From: Nannocystis sp.
Lineage (GTDB): Bacteria; Myxococcota_A; Polyangia; Nannocystales; Nannocystaceae
DNA length: 64,000 nucleotides
Assembly: GCA_016712315.1 (NCBI GenBank)
Contig: JADJRG010000013.1
Span: 620,001-684,000, forward strand
Direction: 5' to 3'
The translations under genes were made by a program, and so were the position numbers. Below, piece after piece: positions 45,225-54,314 of the stretch; position 1 is the first letter of the stretch, and every line of letters starts with the position of its first letter. The notes beneath the pieces were generated by a model. It saw only the letters and a program-made list of their open reading frames with translations. It did no database searches and was not told the origin of the DNA.

Positions 45225-46838
45225 ATGGTCAGCCCGCTGACGTTGTTGCGGACGATCCGCCACCTGAGCCCGAGGCAGGCGATGCATCAGGCCGTGCACC
45301 GCCTCGTCGGTCCGGCCCAACAGCCCGCGGAGGCGGCCGTCCATGGCTGCACCGGCCTCACCATTGACGGCGCCTGGGAGCCGCCCTCCCCCGAGGGTGA
45401 ACCAATCGACGGAGGCCAGCGCGTCGCCCTCTTCGGCGGCGCCCCGCATGATCCGCAACAGAGCGGCTGGCAACCAGAGCGAGCAGATCCGCTCTGGTTA
45501 TACACCCTGCACTACCACGGCTGGATCAACCACCCGACCGCCGATCCCCTGGTCATCCGCGCCCTCCTGCTCGGCTGGATCGACAACCACCCCCGCGGCG
45601 TCGGCTGGGAGCCCTACCCCACCGCCATGCGGATCCTCCACTGGATCGCCTGGCTCGCGCGTCATCAAGGCCTGCTGGGCGGCAACCAGCGCCGCTGGCT
45701 GCTCGGCTCGCTCGCCGCTCAGCTCGCCCACCTCGAGTCCCACCTCGAGCGCCGCCTCGGCGGCAACCACCTCTTCACGGACCTGTGCGCGCTCGTCACC
45801 GCCGGCCTCACCCTCGACGGCCCGCTGCCGCTGCGCCTCGCCGATCGGTGGTTATCTGCCCTCGTCCACGAGGTCCGCCTCCAGATCGCCGACGACGGCG
45901 GCCACCGCGAGCGCACCCCCACGTATCACTGCTTGCTCGCGGAGCAGCTCGCTGGCGTCTGCGCCGCCCTCGCCCTCCGCCCCCACGGCGAGCCCGCCGG
46001 CGCCGTCGCCCTCAGCGACGCCCTCGCGCGCATGCTCGAGGTCTTGCCCGCCTTCACCCACCCCGACGGTGACGTCGCCCTCTGGGGTGACAGCCAGCGC
46101 CGCGCCCCAGTCACCCCCACCGGCCTGCTCCACCGCTTCGGCCGCCGCCCCCTCGCCGGCGACGCCGACGCCCCCGCGACCGGCCTCTTCCGCCGCGAGT
46201 GGGGCCCTTGGACCATCCTGTGGAACGCGGGCGGCGTCGGCCTCGACCATCAAGTCGGCCACATCCACGCCGACGCGCTCGCCTTTGAGCTCAGCCTCGG
46301 CCGCGAGCGCGTGCTCGTCGACGCCGGCGTCGGCACCTACCAAGAGGGCCCTGAGCGCGCCTATTGCCGCGGCACCCGCGCCCACAGCACCGTCACCCTC
46401 GGCCCTGACGATCCCGATCAACATGAACTTTGGGCCAGCCACAGGATCGGCGGACGCGCCGTCGTCCAGCGCGGCGCCACCGAGCCGAACCGCCTGATCG
46501 GCGAGGTGCGCGGCTACCAGTGGCCCGCCCGTCACCGCCGCGTGCTCGAGTGGACGGGCGGCCGCCTGCGCTGCAGCGACGCCGTCTCCGACCCCGCGAT
46601 CCCGGCCACCGCCCGCTTCTATTTCCCGGCCGGCGCCGCGATCAGCCGCTGCCCGGGCGGCCACCGCGTGCACACCGCCGCGGGCGCGCGCTTCGCGGTC
46701 CTCGGCGCCGACACCCTCGCCTGGGAGGTCGAGCCCGCGGCCGGCTGGCTCGCCATCGGCGCCCCGTCGCCGCGCACCTGCCTCGCCGTCCGCCTGCCCG
46801 CCAGCGGCCTCACCGTCGACTTCATCGCCGAGCCCTGA
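45225..46838 (+). CDS. Heparinase II/III-family protein
   Basis: 537 residues, the size of polysaccharide-cluster heparinase-like proteins. An N-terminal helical toroid (LYTLHYHGWINHPTADPLVI, WEPYPTAMRILHWIAWLARH, LGGNHLFTDLCALVTAGLTL) is followed by a C-terminal beta-sandwich (HIHADALAFELSLGRERVLV, DAGVGTYQEGPERAYCRGTR). The motifs LGGNH, DDGGHRERTPTYH and QVGHIHADAL are those of exopolysaccharide-cluster uronate lyases. Family members cleave or tailor uronic-acid polymers by beta-elimination. Next to wecB/wecC the natural substrate would be a ManNAcA-containing glycan. No signal peptide is obvious. Confidence 0.85.
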   Translation: MVSPLTLLRTIRHLSPRQAMHQAVHRLVGPAQQPAEAAVHGCTGLTIDGAWEPPSPEGEPIDGGQRVALFGGAPHDPQQSGWQPERADPLWLYTLHYHGWINHPTADPLVIRALLLGWIDNHPRGVGWEPYPTAMRILHWIAWLARHQGLLGGNQRRWLLGSLAAQLAHLESHLERRLGGNHLFTDLCALVTAGLTLDGPLPLRLADRWLSALVHEVRLQIADDGGHRERTPTYHCLLAEQLAGVCAALALRPHGEPAGAVALSDALARMLEVLPAFTHPDGDVALWGDSQRRAPVTPTGLLHRFGRRPLAGDADAPATGLFRREWGPWTILWNAGGVGLDHQVGHIHADALAFELSLGRERVLVDAGVGTYQEGPERAYCRGTRAHSTVTLGPDDPDQHELWASHRIGGRAVVQRGATEPNRLIGEVRGYQWPARHRRVLEWTGGRLRCSDAVSDPAIPATARFYFPAGAAISRCPGGHRVHTAAGARFAVLGADTLAWEVEPAAGWLAIGAPSPRTCLAVRLPASGLTVDFIAEP

Positions 46839-46930
46839 CGACGGGCGCTTCGTTGGCGCCGTCCAAGGCGCGACTCCTCGCCGTCGACCTCATCCTCGAT
46901 CCCTGAGCCCGCCGCGCCGCCGCCCCGCGC

Positions 46931-46936
46931 TATGCT
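46931..46936 (+). promoter_or_regulatory. -10 element TATGCT, leaderless start at ATG 46944
   Basis: TATGCT, 7 bases, then ATG 46944. The in-frame ATG at 46932 overlaps the hexamer and is therefore not the start. Confidence 0.5.
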
Positions 46937-46943
46937 CCCACGC

Positions 46944-47999
<1,056 letters not shown>

Positions 48000-48060
48000 A
48001 TGCACAGAGCGGATCTACCGCTGCGCAGCAATGCACATAGGAAGTCTGCGCCAGATCCGC

Positions 48061-48066
48061 TAGCCT
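48061..48066 (+). promoter_or_regulatory. -10 element TAGCCT, leaderless start at ATG 48073
   Basis: TAGCCT, 6 bases, then ATG. No Shine-Dalgarno sequence. Confidence 0.5.
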
Positions 48067-48072
48067 GGCCCG

Positions 48073-49194
48073 ATGCGTAGCTCCTCTCAGGCCTCATGGA
48101 TTATCTCGATGTTAGGCGCCGCGCTGGTCGCCGCGCCCGCGTGCAGCGGCGGCGACGACGGCGGCAGCGGCGGCTCGGACACCCAGGCCACCGACACCGA
48201 CACCGACACCGCCACATCGACCAGCGGCGCGACCACCAGCGGCACACAAGGCGGCACCCAGAGCGGCACCGAGACCCAAGGCGGCACCGACAGCGGCACC
48301 GAGAGCGGCTCATCGACCACCGACGACACGGGCGTCACGATCACGGGCACCAGCACCACCGCCGCGACCGACAGCTCGACCACCGATAGCGCCACTGACA
48401 GCGACAGCACGACGGACAGCGACACGGACACGGACACTGGCGCCACCGCCACCGACACCGACGGCACCAGCACGGACACGGACACGGACACGGACACCGA
48501 CACCGACACTGGCACTACCGGTCAGATGGTCGAGTGCGGCAATTTGCCGGTCACCTACCGCGATCACAAGCCCCTGCACGTCGACTTCGGCTGCCACATG
48601 AGCGGCAACATCGCCCGGCCTGGCCTGGTCCTGCCGACCCTCGGCAACGACAACAAGCCGGTCTACAACCCCAACCCGCCGGCCCCGCCAGGCAATTGGA
48701 GCGGCACCAACCCCCAGATCACCAGCGCCCAGTCGTTCAGCCAGTGGTACAACAACGTCGCCGACGTCAACGTCGAGATCCAGGGCGAGGTCGAGCTGAT
48801 GGAGATCATGCCCGGGATCTGGAGCTTCTCCAGCAACTCCTTCTATCCGCTCACCGACCTGGGTTTTGGTAACAACGTCACCCCTAATTGGGCGAACCAA
48901 ACCTTCCCGGATCGCAACGGCTCCTTCACCACCGAGATCCACACCAACTTCCTCTACGAGCAGGGCCAGACCTTCACCTTCACCGGTGATGACGACGTCT
49001 GGGTCTTTATTGATGGCAAGCTCGCCATCGACCTCGGCGGCCTGCACCCTCAAGTCAACGGCTCGATCAACCTCGACACCCTCGGCCTCACCCCGGGCAA
49101 CATGTACGCGCTCGACGTCTTCCACGCCGAGCGCTGCGAGAGCGGCAGCAACTTCCGGATCGACACCTCCATCAACTGCTTCGTCCCCCAGTGA
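48073..49194 (+). CDS. Fibro-slime-domain lipoprotein
   Basis: 373 residues. The signal peptide SWIISMLGAALVAAPAC-S (lipobox APAC) precedes an extreme Thr/Asp/Ser/Gly linker of about 125 residues. The C-terminal fibro-slime domain is clear: PVTYRDHKPLHVDFG, ITSAQSFSQWYNNVADVNVE, then FTFTGDDDVWVFIDGKLAID, LGGLHPQVNGSINLDTL, YALDVFHAERCESGSNFRID. This PA14-related domain is found on slime and surface proteins of myxobacteria, fibrobacters and slime moulds, where it is thought to bind carbohydrate. Confidence 0.88.
   Translation: MRSSSQASWIISMLGAALVAAPACSGGDDGGSGGSDTQATDTDTDTATSTSGATTSGTQGGTQSGTETQGGTDSGTESGSSTTDDTGVTITGTSTTAATDSSTTDSATDSDSTTDSDTDTDTGATATDTDGTSTDTDTDTDTDTDTGTTGQMVECGNLPVTYRDHKPLHVDFGCHMSGNIARPGLVLPTLGNDNKPVYNPNPPAPPGNWSGTNPQITSAQSFSQWYNNVADVNVEIQGEVELMEIMPGIWSFSSNSFYPLTDLGFGNNVTPNWANQTFPDRNGSFTTEIHTNFLYEQGQTFTFTGDDDVWVFIDGKLAIDLGGLHPQVNGSINLDTLGLTPGNMYALDVFHAERCESGSNFRIDTSINCFVPQ
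48186..48520 (+). repeat. In-frame hexamer repeats coding the Thr-Asp linker
   Basis: GACACC/GACACG units are repeated in tandem, best at 48190-48211 and 48417-48440 and 48473-48512, interspersed with GGCACC and AGCACC triplet pairs. All units are multiples of three, so length change keeps the frame. Confidence 0.8.
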
Positions 49195-49340
49195 ACCCCG
49201 CGCAGGCGGGCGCGCTCGCTTCGGCGAGGAAGCGAGCGCGGGCGCGAGAGCGCGCCTCGACGCGCACTCTCCCCGCGGACGTCGTTATCCCTCGGCGGTC
49301 CGGCGTGATCGCGCGATATCGCGGTTCGCTGTCCTTCGGG
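49195..49340. terminator. Tandem GC hairpins between convergent genes
   Basis: CGCGCTCGCTT / AAGCGAGCGCG (49211-49240, 8-base loop) and GGCGCG / CGCGCC (49241-49256) form two consecutive stems. A 12-bp palindrome CGCGATATCGCG follows at 49312-49323. No T-runs are present. The position between two gene ends suggests bidirectional transcription stopping or mRNA protection. Confidence 0.5.
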
Positions 49341-50087
49341 CTAGCTCGCCTTATCGACCGCGCGCACAAACCGAGCCAGCAGGATCTTCCGCCCGGCCGC
49401 GCCGAAGTCGATCTCCAGCTTCGCCTCGCCGCCGTCGCTCAGCTCGCGCAGCACCACGCCCTCGCCGAATTTCGCGTGCGTCACCCGCGGCAGCGCGTCG
49501 GCGCCTTGGATCGGCCCCGCGCCGATCACCAGGCGCGGCATAAACGCCGCGCCGAATTCATCCCCCCGGATCCGCCGCCACTGCCCCTCGCTCAGCTCTA
49601 GATCGTCGAGCGCCTGCTCGATCACCCCGCCGAGGAAGCCCTCGATCGCCTCACGCGACGGCGACGCGCCTGGGCTGAAGAAGAACAAGCGCGTCCGCTC
49701 GCTCGCGGTCGCCGCCGCCTGCACGCACAGGAACAGCTCCGGCTCAGCGCGGCCGATCGCCAGCAGCGAGCGCGGGGCCCCGGCCGCCCGCGCCTGCGCC
49801 GTATGATCTCCGACCATCGCCATCGTCAACTGGTACTCGCGGGTCAGCGTCGCCGAGCCCGCCGCGAAGAGCGCGAGCGCGTCATCGCTGAGCCGCCCGC
49901 CGGCCGCCGCCTCCGCCGCCGCGACGGCCCCCACCTCCACCGAGAAGTCGCGCTCGGGCACCAGCAGCGCGTCGTCGCGGCCGCCGCTGGCCAGCCAGTG
50001 CTCCACCGCGAGGAGCTGCGCGAGCGCCGACTGGGTCACACCAGTAAGCGCCAGCGCCCGCGGGGATCGTGCATTTTCGCTCGTCAT
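49341..50087 (-). CDS. Hypothetical protein with C-terminal PcrA/UvrD-type Tudor-like domain
   Basis: 248 residues, soluble. The first ~190 residues (SALAQLLAVEHWLASGGRDD, then TLTREYQLTMAMVGDHTAQA and RTRLFFFSPGASPSREAIEG) match no family I know. The last ~45, PRVTHAKFGEGVVLRELSDG then KLEIDFGAAGRKILLARFVR, match the Tudor-like tail of PcrA/UvrD, whose pattern is V.H..FG.G.V........ L.V.F...G.K.L...... In those helicases this fold contacts RNA polymerase. Here it stands alone on another protein. ATG 50087 lies 7 bases after TATCGT. Confidence 0.7.
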   Translation of the reverse strand: MTSENARSPRALALTGVTQSALAQLLAVEHWLASGGRDDALLVPERDFSVEVGAVAAAEAAAGGRLSDDALALFAAGSATLTREYQLTMAMVGDHTAQARAAGAPRSLLAIGRAEPELFLCVQAAATASERTRLFFFSPGASPSREAIEGFLGGVIEQALDDLELSEGQWRRIRGDEFGAAFMPRLVIGAGPIQGADALPRVTHAKFGEGVVLRELSDGGEAKLEIDFGAAGRKILLARFVRAVDKAS

Positions 50088-50094
50088 CGCCGGG

Positions 50095-50100
50095 ACGATA
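50095..50100 (-). promoter_or_regulatory. -10 element TATCGT, leaderless start of the Tudor-like protein
   Basis: TATCGT on the minus strand, 7 bases, then ATG 50087. A T8 run lies just upstream on that strand. Confidence 0.5.
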
Positions 50101-50123
50101 CCTTAAAAAAAAGGCCGCCGCGC

Positions 50124-51341
50124 TCACTTCGACTTGATCGTCACCTGCTTCGTGTCGACATAGGCCGCCTGCGCCTCCGCCCCTGTCAGCCACGCGTCGT
50201 ACGCCACCTCGCCCCGCAGGTGGCGCTGATAGAACGCCGCCACGAAGGCGCGCGAGAGGGCGTTCACCGCCGCGTTGTCGGCCGACGCCGCCTTACAGAA
50301 CGCGCAGGTGATCCCGCACTTCGACACGTCGTCGAGGAAGCTCATGTGGTTCGCGCCCAGCACCGTCACCTCGAGCGCCGGCGGCGACGCTGGCGTATAG
50401 AAGGTCTGGTAGTTGTCCGCCGCGGGCGCGCAGGCCATAAACCCGTCCCCGTCCAGCGTCTCGCCGAGGAAGCCCAGCGGGATCGGCAGCGGCAGCATCT
50501 TGCTCACGTCGGGGCAGTCGTTCTGGTTGCAGTTGGTCGCCGCGTCGACCGGATCGAGGGTGATCGACGCCTTGATCCGCGGGTCTTGCACCGCCGCCAG
50601 CACCGACACCTTACCGCCCAGCGAGTGGCCGGTCGCGCCGACCAGCGTCGTGTCCGCGATCGCCTTCAGCGTCGGCTCCGCCGCCGCCCAGTCGATCGCC
50701 GCGACGATGTCTTGCGCGTTCTTCACGTGGTTGGCGATGAACCCCGCCGGGAAGTCGACGTTGATCGCCACGTAGCAGAAGCTCGCCAGGCGCTCCACGT
50801 ACTTGTCATACTGGCTCGCCGGGAGCTGAAAGCCGTGCGCCACCGTCACCACCGGGAACGGCGCCTCATACGGCCCTGACGTCGGGTACAGCGCCCGCAC
50901 CGGCACGTTGTTCCCCGTCTTCGCGCTCTTCACCGTCGCCTTGATCTCCGCGTAGGTGCACGGCCCGTCCTGGTCGGGCGGGTACAGGTCCACCCCGCCG
51001 GTGGTCGTATCGTCCGTCGTCGTACCGTCTGTCGTCGTCGCGTCCGTCGTCGTCGCGTCCGTCGTCGTCGTCGCGTCCGTCGTCGCCGTCGTCGTCGTCG
51101 CGTCCGTCGTCGCCGTCGTCGCGTCCGTCGTCGTCGCGTCGCTGCTGCTGCTCGTCGCGCCGCTCGTGCTCGTCGTCGTCTCGCCGCCGCTGCTCGCGCT
51201 CGTGCTCGCCTCCGAAGAGCTCGAGGAGTCGCCGCCGCTCGCCGAGCCTTCGCCGGCCCCGTCATCACCGCTACACGCTGCGAGCCCGGCGAGGGCGAAG
51301 ATCGAACAGAGGGGGAGCGAGAGTACGAAGCTGCGCGTCAT
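50124..51341 (-). CDS. Chlorophyllase/PET-hydrolase-like alpha/beta hydrolase lipoprotein
   Basis: 405 residues. The signal peptide TRSFVLSLPLCSIFALAGLAAC-S (lipobox LAAC) precedes a Ser/Thr/Asp linker of about 95 residues. The hydrolase domain has FPVVTVAHGFQLPASQYDKY (oxyanion region), VGATGHSLGGKVSVLAAV (nucleophile Ser in GHSLGG), ASITLDPVDAAT (acid) and GANHMSFLDDVSKCGI (His). Several Cys pairs (CNQNDC, CGITCAFC) suggest disulfides in an exported enzyme. It probably cleaves esters of lipids or polymers outside the cell. Start ATG 51341 gives the signal peptide; upstream codons in frame are the shadow of the next gene. Confidence 0.82.
   Translation of the reverse strand: MTRSFVLSLPLCSIFALAGLAACSGDDGAGEGSASGGDSSSSSEASTSASSGGETTTSTSGATSSSSDATTTDATTATTDATTTTATTDATTTTDATTTDATTTDGTTTDDTTTGGVDLYPPDQDGPCTYAEIKATVKSAKTGNNVPVRALYPTSGPYEAPFPVVTVAHGFQLPASQYDKYVERLASFCYVAINVDFPAGFIANHVKNAQDIVAAIDWAAAEPTLKAIADTTLVGATGHSLGGKVSVLAAVQDPRIKASITLDPVDAATNCNQNDCPDVSKMLPLPIPLGFLGETLDGDGFMACAPAADNYQTFYTPASPPALEVTVLGANHMSFLDDVSKCGITCAFCKAASADNAAVNALSRAFVAAFYQRHLRGEVAYDAWLTGAEAQAAYVDTKQVTIKSK
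51003..51145 (-). repeat. Tandem GTCGTC/GCGTCC repeats coding a Thr-Asp-Ala linker
   Basis: Units of 9-12 bases of the form GTCGTCGTCGCGTCC (plus strand) are repeated about ten times and encode TTTDAT-like repeats after the lipobox of the hydrolase. Confidence 0.8.
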
Positions 51342-51509
51342 CGCGAGAGGGTGCCACAACCGCGCCGCGCCAGGCCGCGCGAAATATCCGATCGTTTTGG
51401 GCGGAAAAACCGCCCGCGGAGGCAACTGAGCGTTTTCGCACGGCCCGCGCGACGAGAACCGGAGGCGAGCCGCTCGCGCCCAGGAGATGGGGGATGATAG
51501 CCAACCACC

Positions 51510-53390
51510 ATGAATTATCGCAGCTCCACCTTGATCTACCTCAGCCTCGCTGTCGCCTGCACCGGCGGTGATGACAGCGCCTCCGACACCGCCACCACCA
51601 CCGTCGGCGCGACGACCACCGCGGGCACCACCACCGCGGGCACCACCGCCAGCACCAGCGCCGGCTCTGAGAGCGACGGCACCAGCACCAGCTCCACCAC
51701 CGACGTCAGCACCACCAGCGCCGGCACCACCAGCGCCGGCACCACCAGCGCCGGCACCACCGACGCCACCACCAGCGACGCCACCACCGACGCCACCACC
51801 GACGCCACCACCGGCGAGCTCTGCCCTGAAGGACAGATCGTCTGCGAGGACGGCGAGGCCAAGACCTGCGACGGCCAAGGCGGCTACAGCGACGTCGACG
51901 CCTGCCAAGACGCCTGCCAAGAGGGCGTCGGCTGCGTCTTCTGCGTCCCTGGCACCTTCAAGTGCGACGAGGGAGAGTCCCAGCTCTGCAACCAGGGCGC
52001 CGACGCCTGGGTCCCCTATGAGACCTGCGACGGCCTCATGGGCCTGAGCTGCGACCCGGACGCTGGAAAATGCGTCGGCCCCTGCGCCAAGGAGCTGCTC
52101 GGCCTGAGCTACATCGGCTGCGACTACTACCCCACCGTCACCCCGCAGTTCCCCGGCTACCAGCAGAACCCGCACATCTTCGCGATCGCCGTCTCCAACA
52201 CCTCCGCCTCGCCGGCCACCGTCACCATCACCCGCGGCGCCAACGACATCGCCACCGACACCGTCCCCGCGCAGAGCATCAAGACCATCCCGCTCCCCTG
52301 GGTGAACGATCTCAGCGTCATGGACGGCGCCACCAAGATGGTCGTCGACGGCGCCTACCGCCTCCGCTCCGACCAGCCGGTCACCGTCTACCAATACAAC
52401 CCCCTCGCCGCGACCGTCACCAACGACGCCTCCTTGCTCGTCCCCTTCAACGCCTGGACCGGCACCTACCTGGTCGCCGCCTGGCAGCACTGGGACCTGG
52501 TCAATCGGCCAGGTTACTTCGCCGTGATCGCCAGCCAGGACCAGACCAAGGTCACCTTCCAGCCCTCCAAGACCGGCAACAAGGTCGCCGCGGGCGCCGG
52601 CGTCGCCGCCGACGGCACCGGCGAGGTCACCCTCGGCGCCAGCGACGTCCTGCTCGTCCGCTCCGCCACCGGCGGTGACCTCACCGGCACCATCGTGCTC
52701 GCAGACAAGCCCGTCGCGCTGATCGCCGGCCACCCCTGCACCAACGTGCCCCTCAGCGACTCCGCCTGCGATCACCTCGAGGAGTCGATGTTCCCGCTCG
52801 AGACCCTCGCCAAGGACTACCTCGTCGTCCCGCCCGCGCAGGTCCCCAACGACCAGCTCGCCAAGGCGCAGATGGTCCGCGTGATCGCCAGCGAGGACAA
52901 CACGACCATCACCTACACCCCCCCGCAGCCCGCCCCGACCACCCTCGCCAAGGCCGGCGACTTCTTGGAGATCGCCAAGACCACCGCCGCCTTCAAGGTC
53001 AGCGCGGACAAGAAGATCGCCGTCGCCCAGTACATGGTCGGCCAAGGCTCCGGCTTCGGCACCAGCGACCCCGCCATGCTCATGAGCGTCGCGATCGACC
53101 AGTACCGCAAGAACTACCTCTTCCACGCCCCGCCCACCTGGTCCGCCAACTACGTCGACGTCATCGCCCCTGACGGCGCCGTCGTCACCGTCGATGACGC
53201 TCCTGTCAGCGGCTTCATCGTGATCCCCGGCACCGGCTTCTCCTTCGCCCACGTCAAGCTCTCCAACGCCGGCGACGGCAACCACGTCCTCGTCTCCGAC
53301 AAAGAGGCTGGGATCAGCGTCTACGGCGTCCTCGACTACGGCTCCTACTGGTACCCCGGCGGCCTCGACCTCACCCTCATCCCCCAATAG
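51510..53390 (+). CDS. IgGFc-binding-domain lipoprotein
   Basis: 626 residues. The signal peptide STLIYLSLAVAC-T has lipobox AVAC, followed by about 85 residues of Thr/Ser/Ala repeats. A Cys-rich module comes next (CEDGEAKTCDGQGGY, CQDACQEGVGCVFCVPG). The large C-terminal domain begins LGLSYIGCDYYPTV and FAIAVSNTSASPATVTITRG, with VVPPAQVPNDQLAKAQMVRV and FLEIAKTTAAFKVSADKKI, the pattern of the IgGFc-binding N-terminal domain found in many myxobacterial surface proteins. The name reflects animal FCGBP; binding to IgG is not implied. TAGCCA lies 6 bases before the ATG, an imperfect version of the leaderless box. Confidence 0.85.
   Translation: MNYRSSTLIYLSLAVACTGGDDSASDTATTTVGATTTAGTTTAGTTASTSAGSESDGTSTSSTTDVSTTSAGTTSAGTTSAGTTDATTSDATTDATTDATTGELCPEGQIVCEDGEAKTCDGQGGYSDVDACQDACQEGVGCVFCVPGTFKCDEGESQLCNQGADAWVPYETCDGLMGLSCDPDAGKCVGPCAKELLGLSYIGCDYYPTVTPQFPGYQQNPHIFAIAVSNTSASPATVTITRGANDIATDTVPAQSIKTIPLPWVNDLSVMDGATKMVVDGAYRLRSDQPVTVYQYNPLAATVTNDASLLVPFNAWTGTYLVAAWQHWDLVNRPGYFAVIASQDQTKVTFQPSKTGNKVAAGAGVAADGTGEVTLGASDVLLVRSATGGDLTGTIVLADKPVALIAGHPCTNVPLSDSACDHLEESMFPLETLAKDYLVVPPAQVPNDQLAKAQMVRVIASEDNTTITYTPPQPAPTTLAKAGDFLEIAKTTAAFKVSADKKIAVAQYMVGQGSGFGTSDPAMLMSVAIDQYRKNYLFHAPPTWSANYVDVIAPDGAVVTVDDAPVSGFIVIPGTGFSFAHVKLSNAGDGNHVLVSDKEAGISVYGVLDYGSYWYPGGLDLTLIPQ
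51586..51812 (+). repeat. Tandem GCCGGCACCACCAGC repeats in the linker
   Basis: A 15-base unit is repeated about three times at 51720-51764 within a longer Thr/Ala/Ser/Asp-coding array, all in frame. Confidence 0.8.
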
Positions 53391-53429
53391 TCGTCCGCGC
53401 GCGCCGCTCGCTGCCACGAGCCTCGCGCC

Positions 53430-54305
53430 TCACGGCGGCACCCCCATCGCCTCGCGCATCAGCGCGCACTCGTTCGTGCGTCGCCCTGCCGCGTCGCGGA
53501 TCAGCAGCGGCGGTCCCGCGGCCGGCGGGTCCTTCGCCGCGCCCCCGTCCGCGCGGGCGAACGCGTAGAGGCCGAACAGCGGCGGCTTGCCCTCGCGCGG
53601 GATCACCTCGCGCCACGCCAGCACCCGCAGCCCCGCCGCCGCCGCCGCCGCCAGCGTGCGCGCTGGCGGGTTCCCGCCCTCACACGCGACGAAGCGCCCG
53701 TGCGGCGCCAACACCCGCGCAGCCGCCGCGCAATACGCCTCGATCCCCCCGCGCGTCTCGAAGCAGCAGGGCCCCCGCTGCGGCCGCGAAGACGCCGTGC
53801 CCGCGCCGATCGGCAGGTACGGCGGTGTCCCTGTGATCAGGTCAAAACCTGACCGATCAGCCAGGATCTCTGGGTCGCGGAGATCGCCGAAGAGCACCTC
53901 ACAGCGCCCGGCTGCCCCGTTGTACGCCAGCGAACGGCGCGCCAGCCCGACGCTGATCGACTGCGCCTCCACCCCCGTGACCCGCGCCTGCGGCAGCGAC
54001 CACGCGATCATCATCAGCACCGAGCCGATCCCGCAGCCGAGGTCCAGCGCCCGCTCCACCCGCGCCGGCGCGTGCTCGATCGCGAACCACGCCGTCGCCA
54101 GGTCATCCAGCGACCAGCGGTGGCCGTCGAGGCGCTGGAAGATCCGCCACTCCCCGCTCAGGTAGCACAGATCCTCGCCCGCGCCCGGCCACAGGTCCTC
54201 ACGGTCACCTGGCCCATCGGGCAGGCTACCGCGGCTCACCCAGCCGTCCGGGCGCCGCGCCGCTCGCACGATCCCCCCGCTCTGCCAGCCAACCGTCGTC
54301 GTCAT
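53430..54305 (-). CDS. SAM-dependent methyltransferase (TrmN6/HemK-like)
   Basis: 291 residues. SAM-binding motif I is ALDLGCGIGSVLMMIAWSLP; VTGVEAQSISVGLARRSLAY and FGDLRDPEI follow. The catalytic motif reads ITGTPPYLPIG, where N6-adenine and glutamine methyltransferases have NPPY; here Thr replaces Asn. The layout resembles tRNA1(Val) adenine-37 methyltransferase TrmN6. The changed residue makes the substrate uncertain. It starts 9 bp after the flavoenzyme gene with AGGG overlapping that gene's end, so the pair is an operon and the methyltransferase may act on the same small molecule. Confidence 0.8.
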   Translation of the reverse strand: MTTTVGWQSGGIVRAARRPDGWVSRGSLPDGPGDREDLWPGAGEDLCYLSGEWRIFQRLDGHRWSLDDLATAWFAIEHAPARVERALDLGCGIGSVLMMIAWSLPQARVTGVEAQSISVGLARRSLAYNGAAGRCEVLFGDLRDPEILADRSGFDLITGTPPYLPIGAGTASSRPQRGPCCFETRGGIEAYCAAAARVLAPHGRFVACEGGNPPARTLAAAAAAGLRVLAWREVIPREGKPPLFGLYAFARADGGAAKDPPAAGPPLLIRDAAGRRTNECALMREAMGVPP

Positions 54306-54314
54306 CGCGATCCC

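Noticed and set aside
48186..48520. Possible CRISPR or minisatellite array
   Set aside because: Units are 6-15 bases with no spacers, and lie in frame inside a lipoprotein linker.
50101..50115. T8 run (minus strand) as an intrinsic terminator of the hydrolase gene
   Set aside because: No stable stem precedes the run on the minus strand; it may instead be part of the promoter region of the Tudor-like gene.
51342..53417. Minus-strand extension of the chlorophyllase-like lipoprotein
   Set aside because: It is the shadow of the IgGFc-binding lipoprotein; a proper signal peptide begins at 51341.
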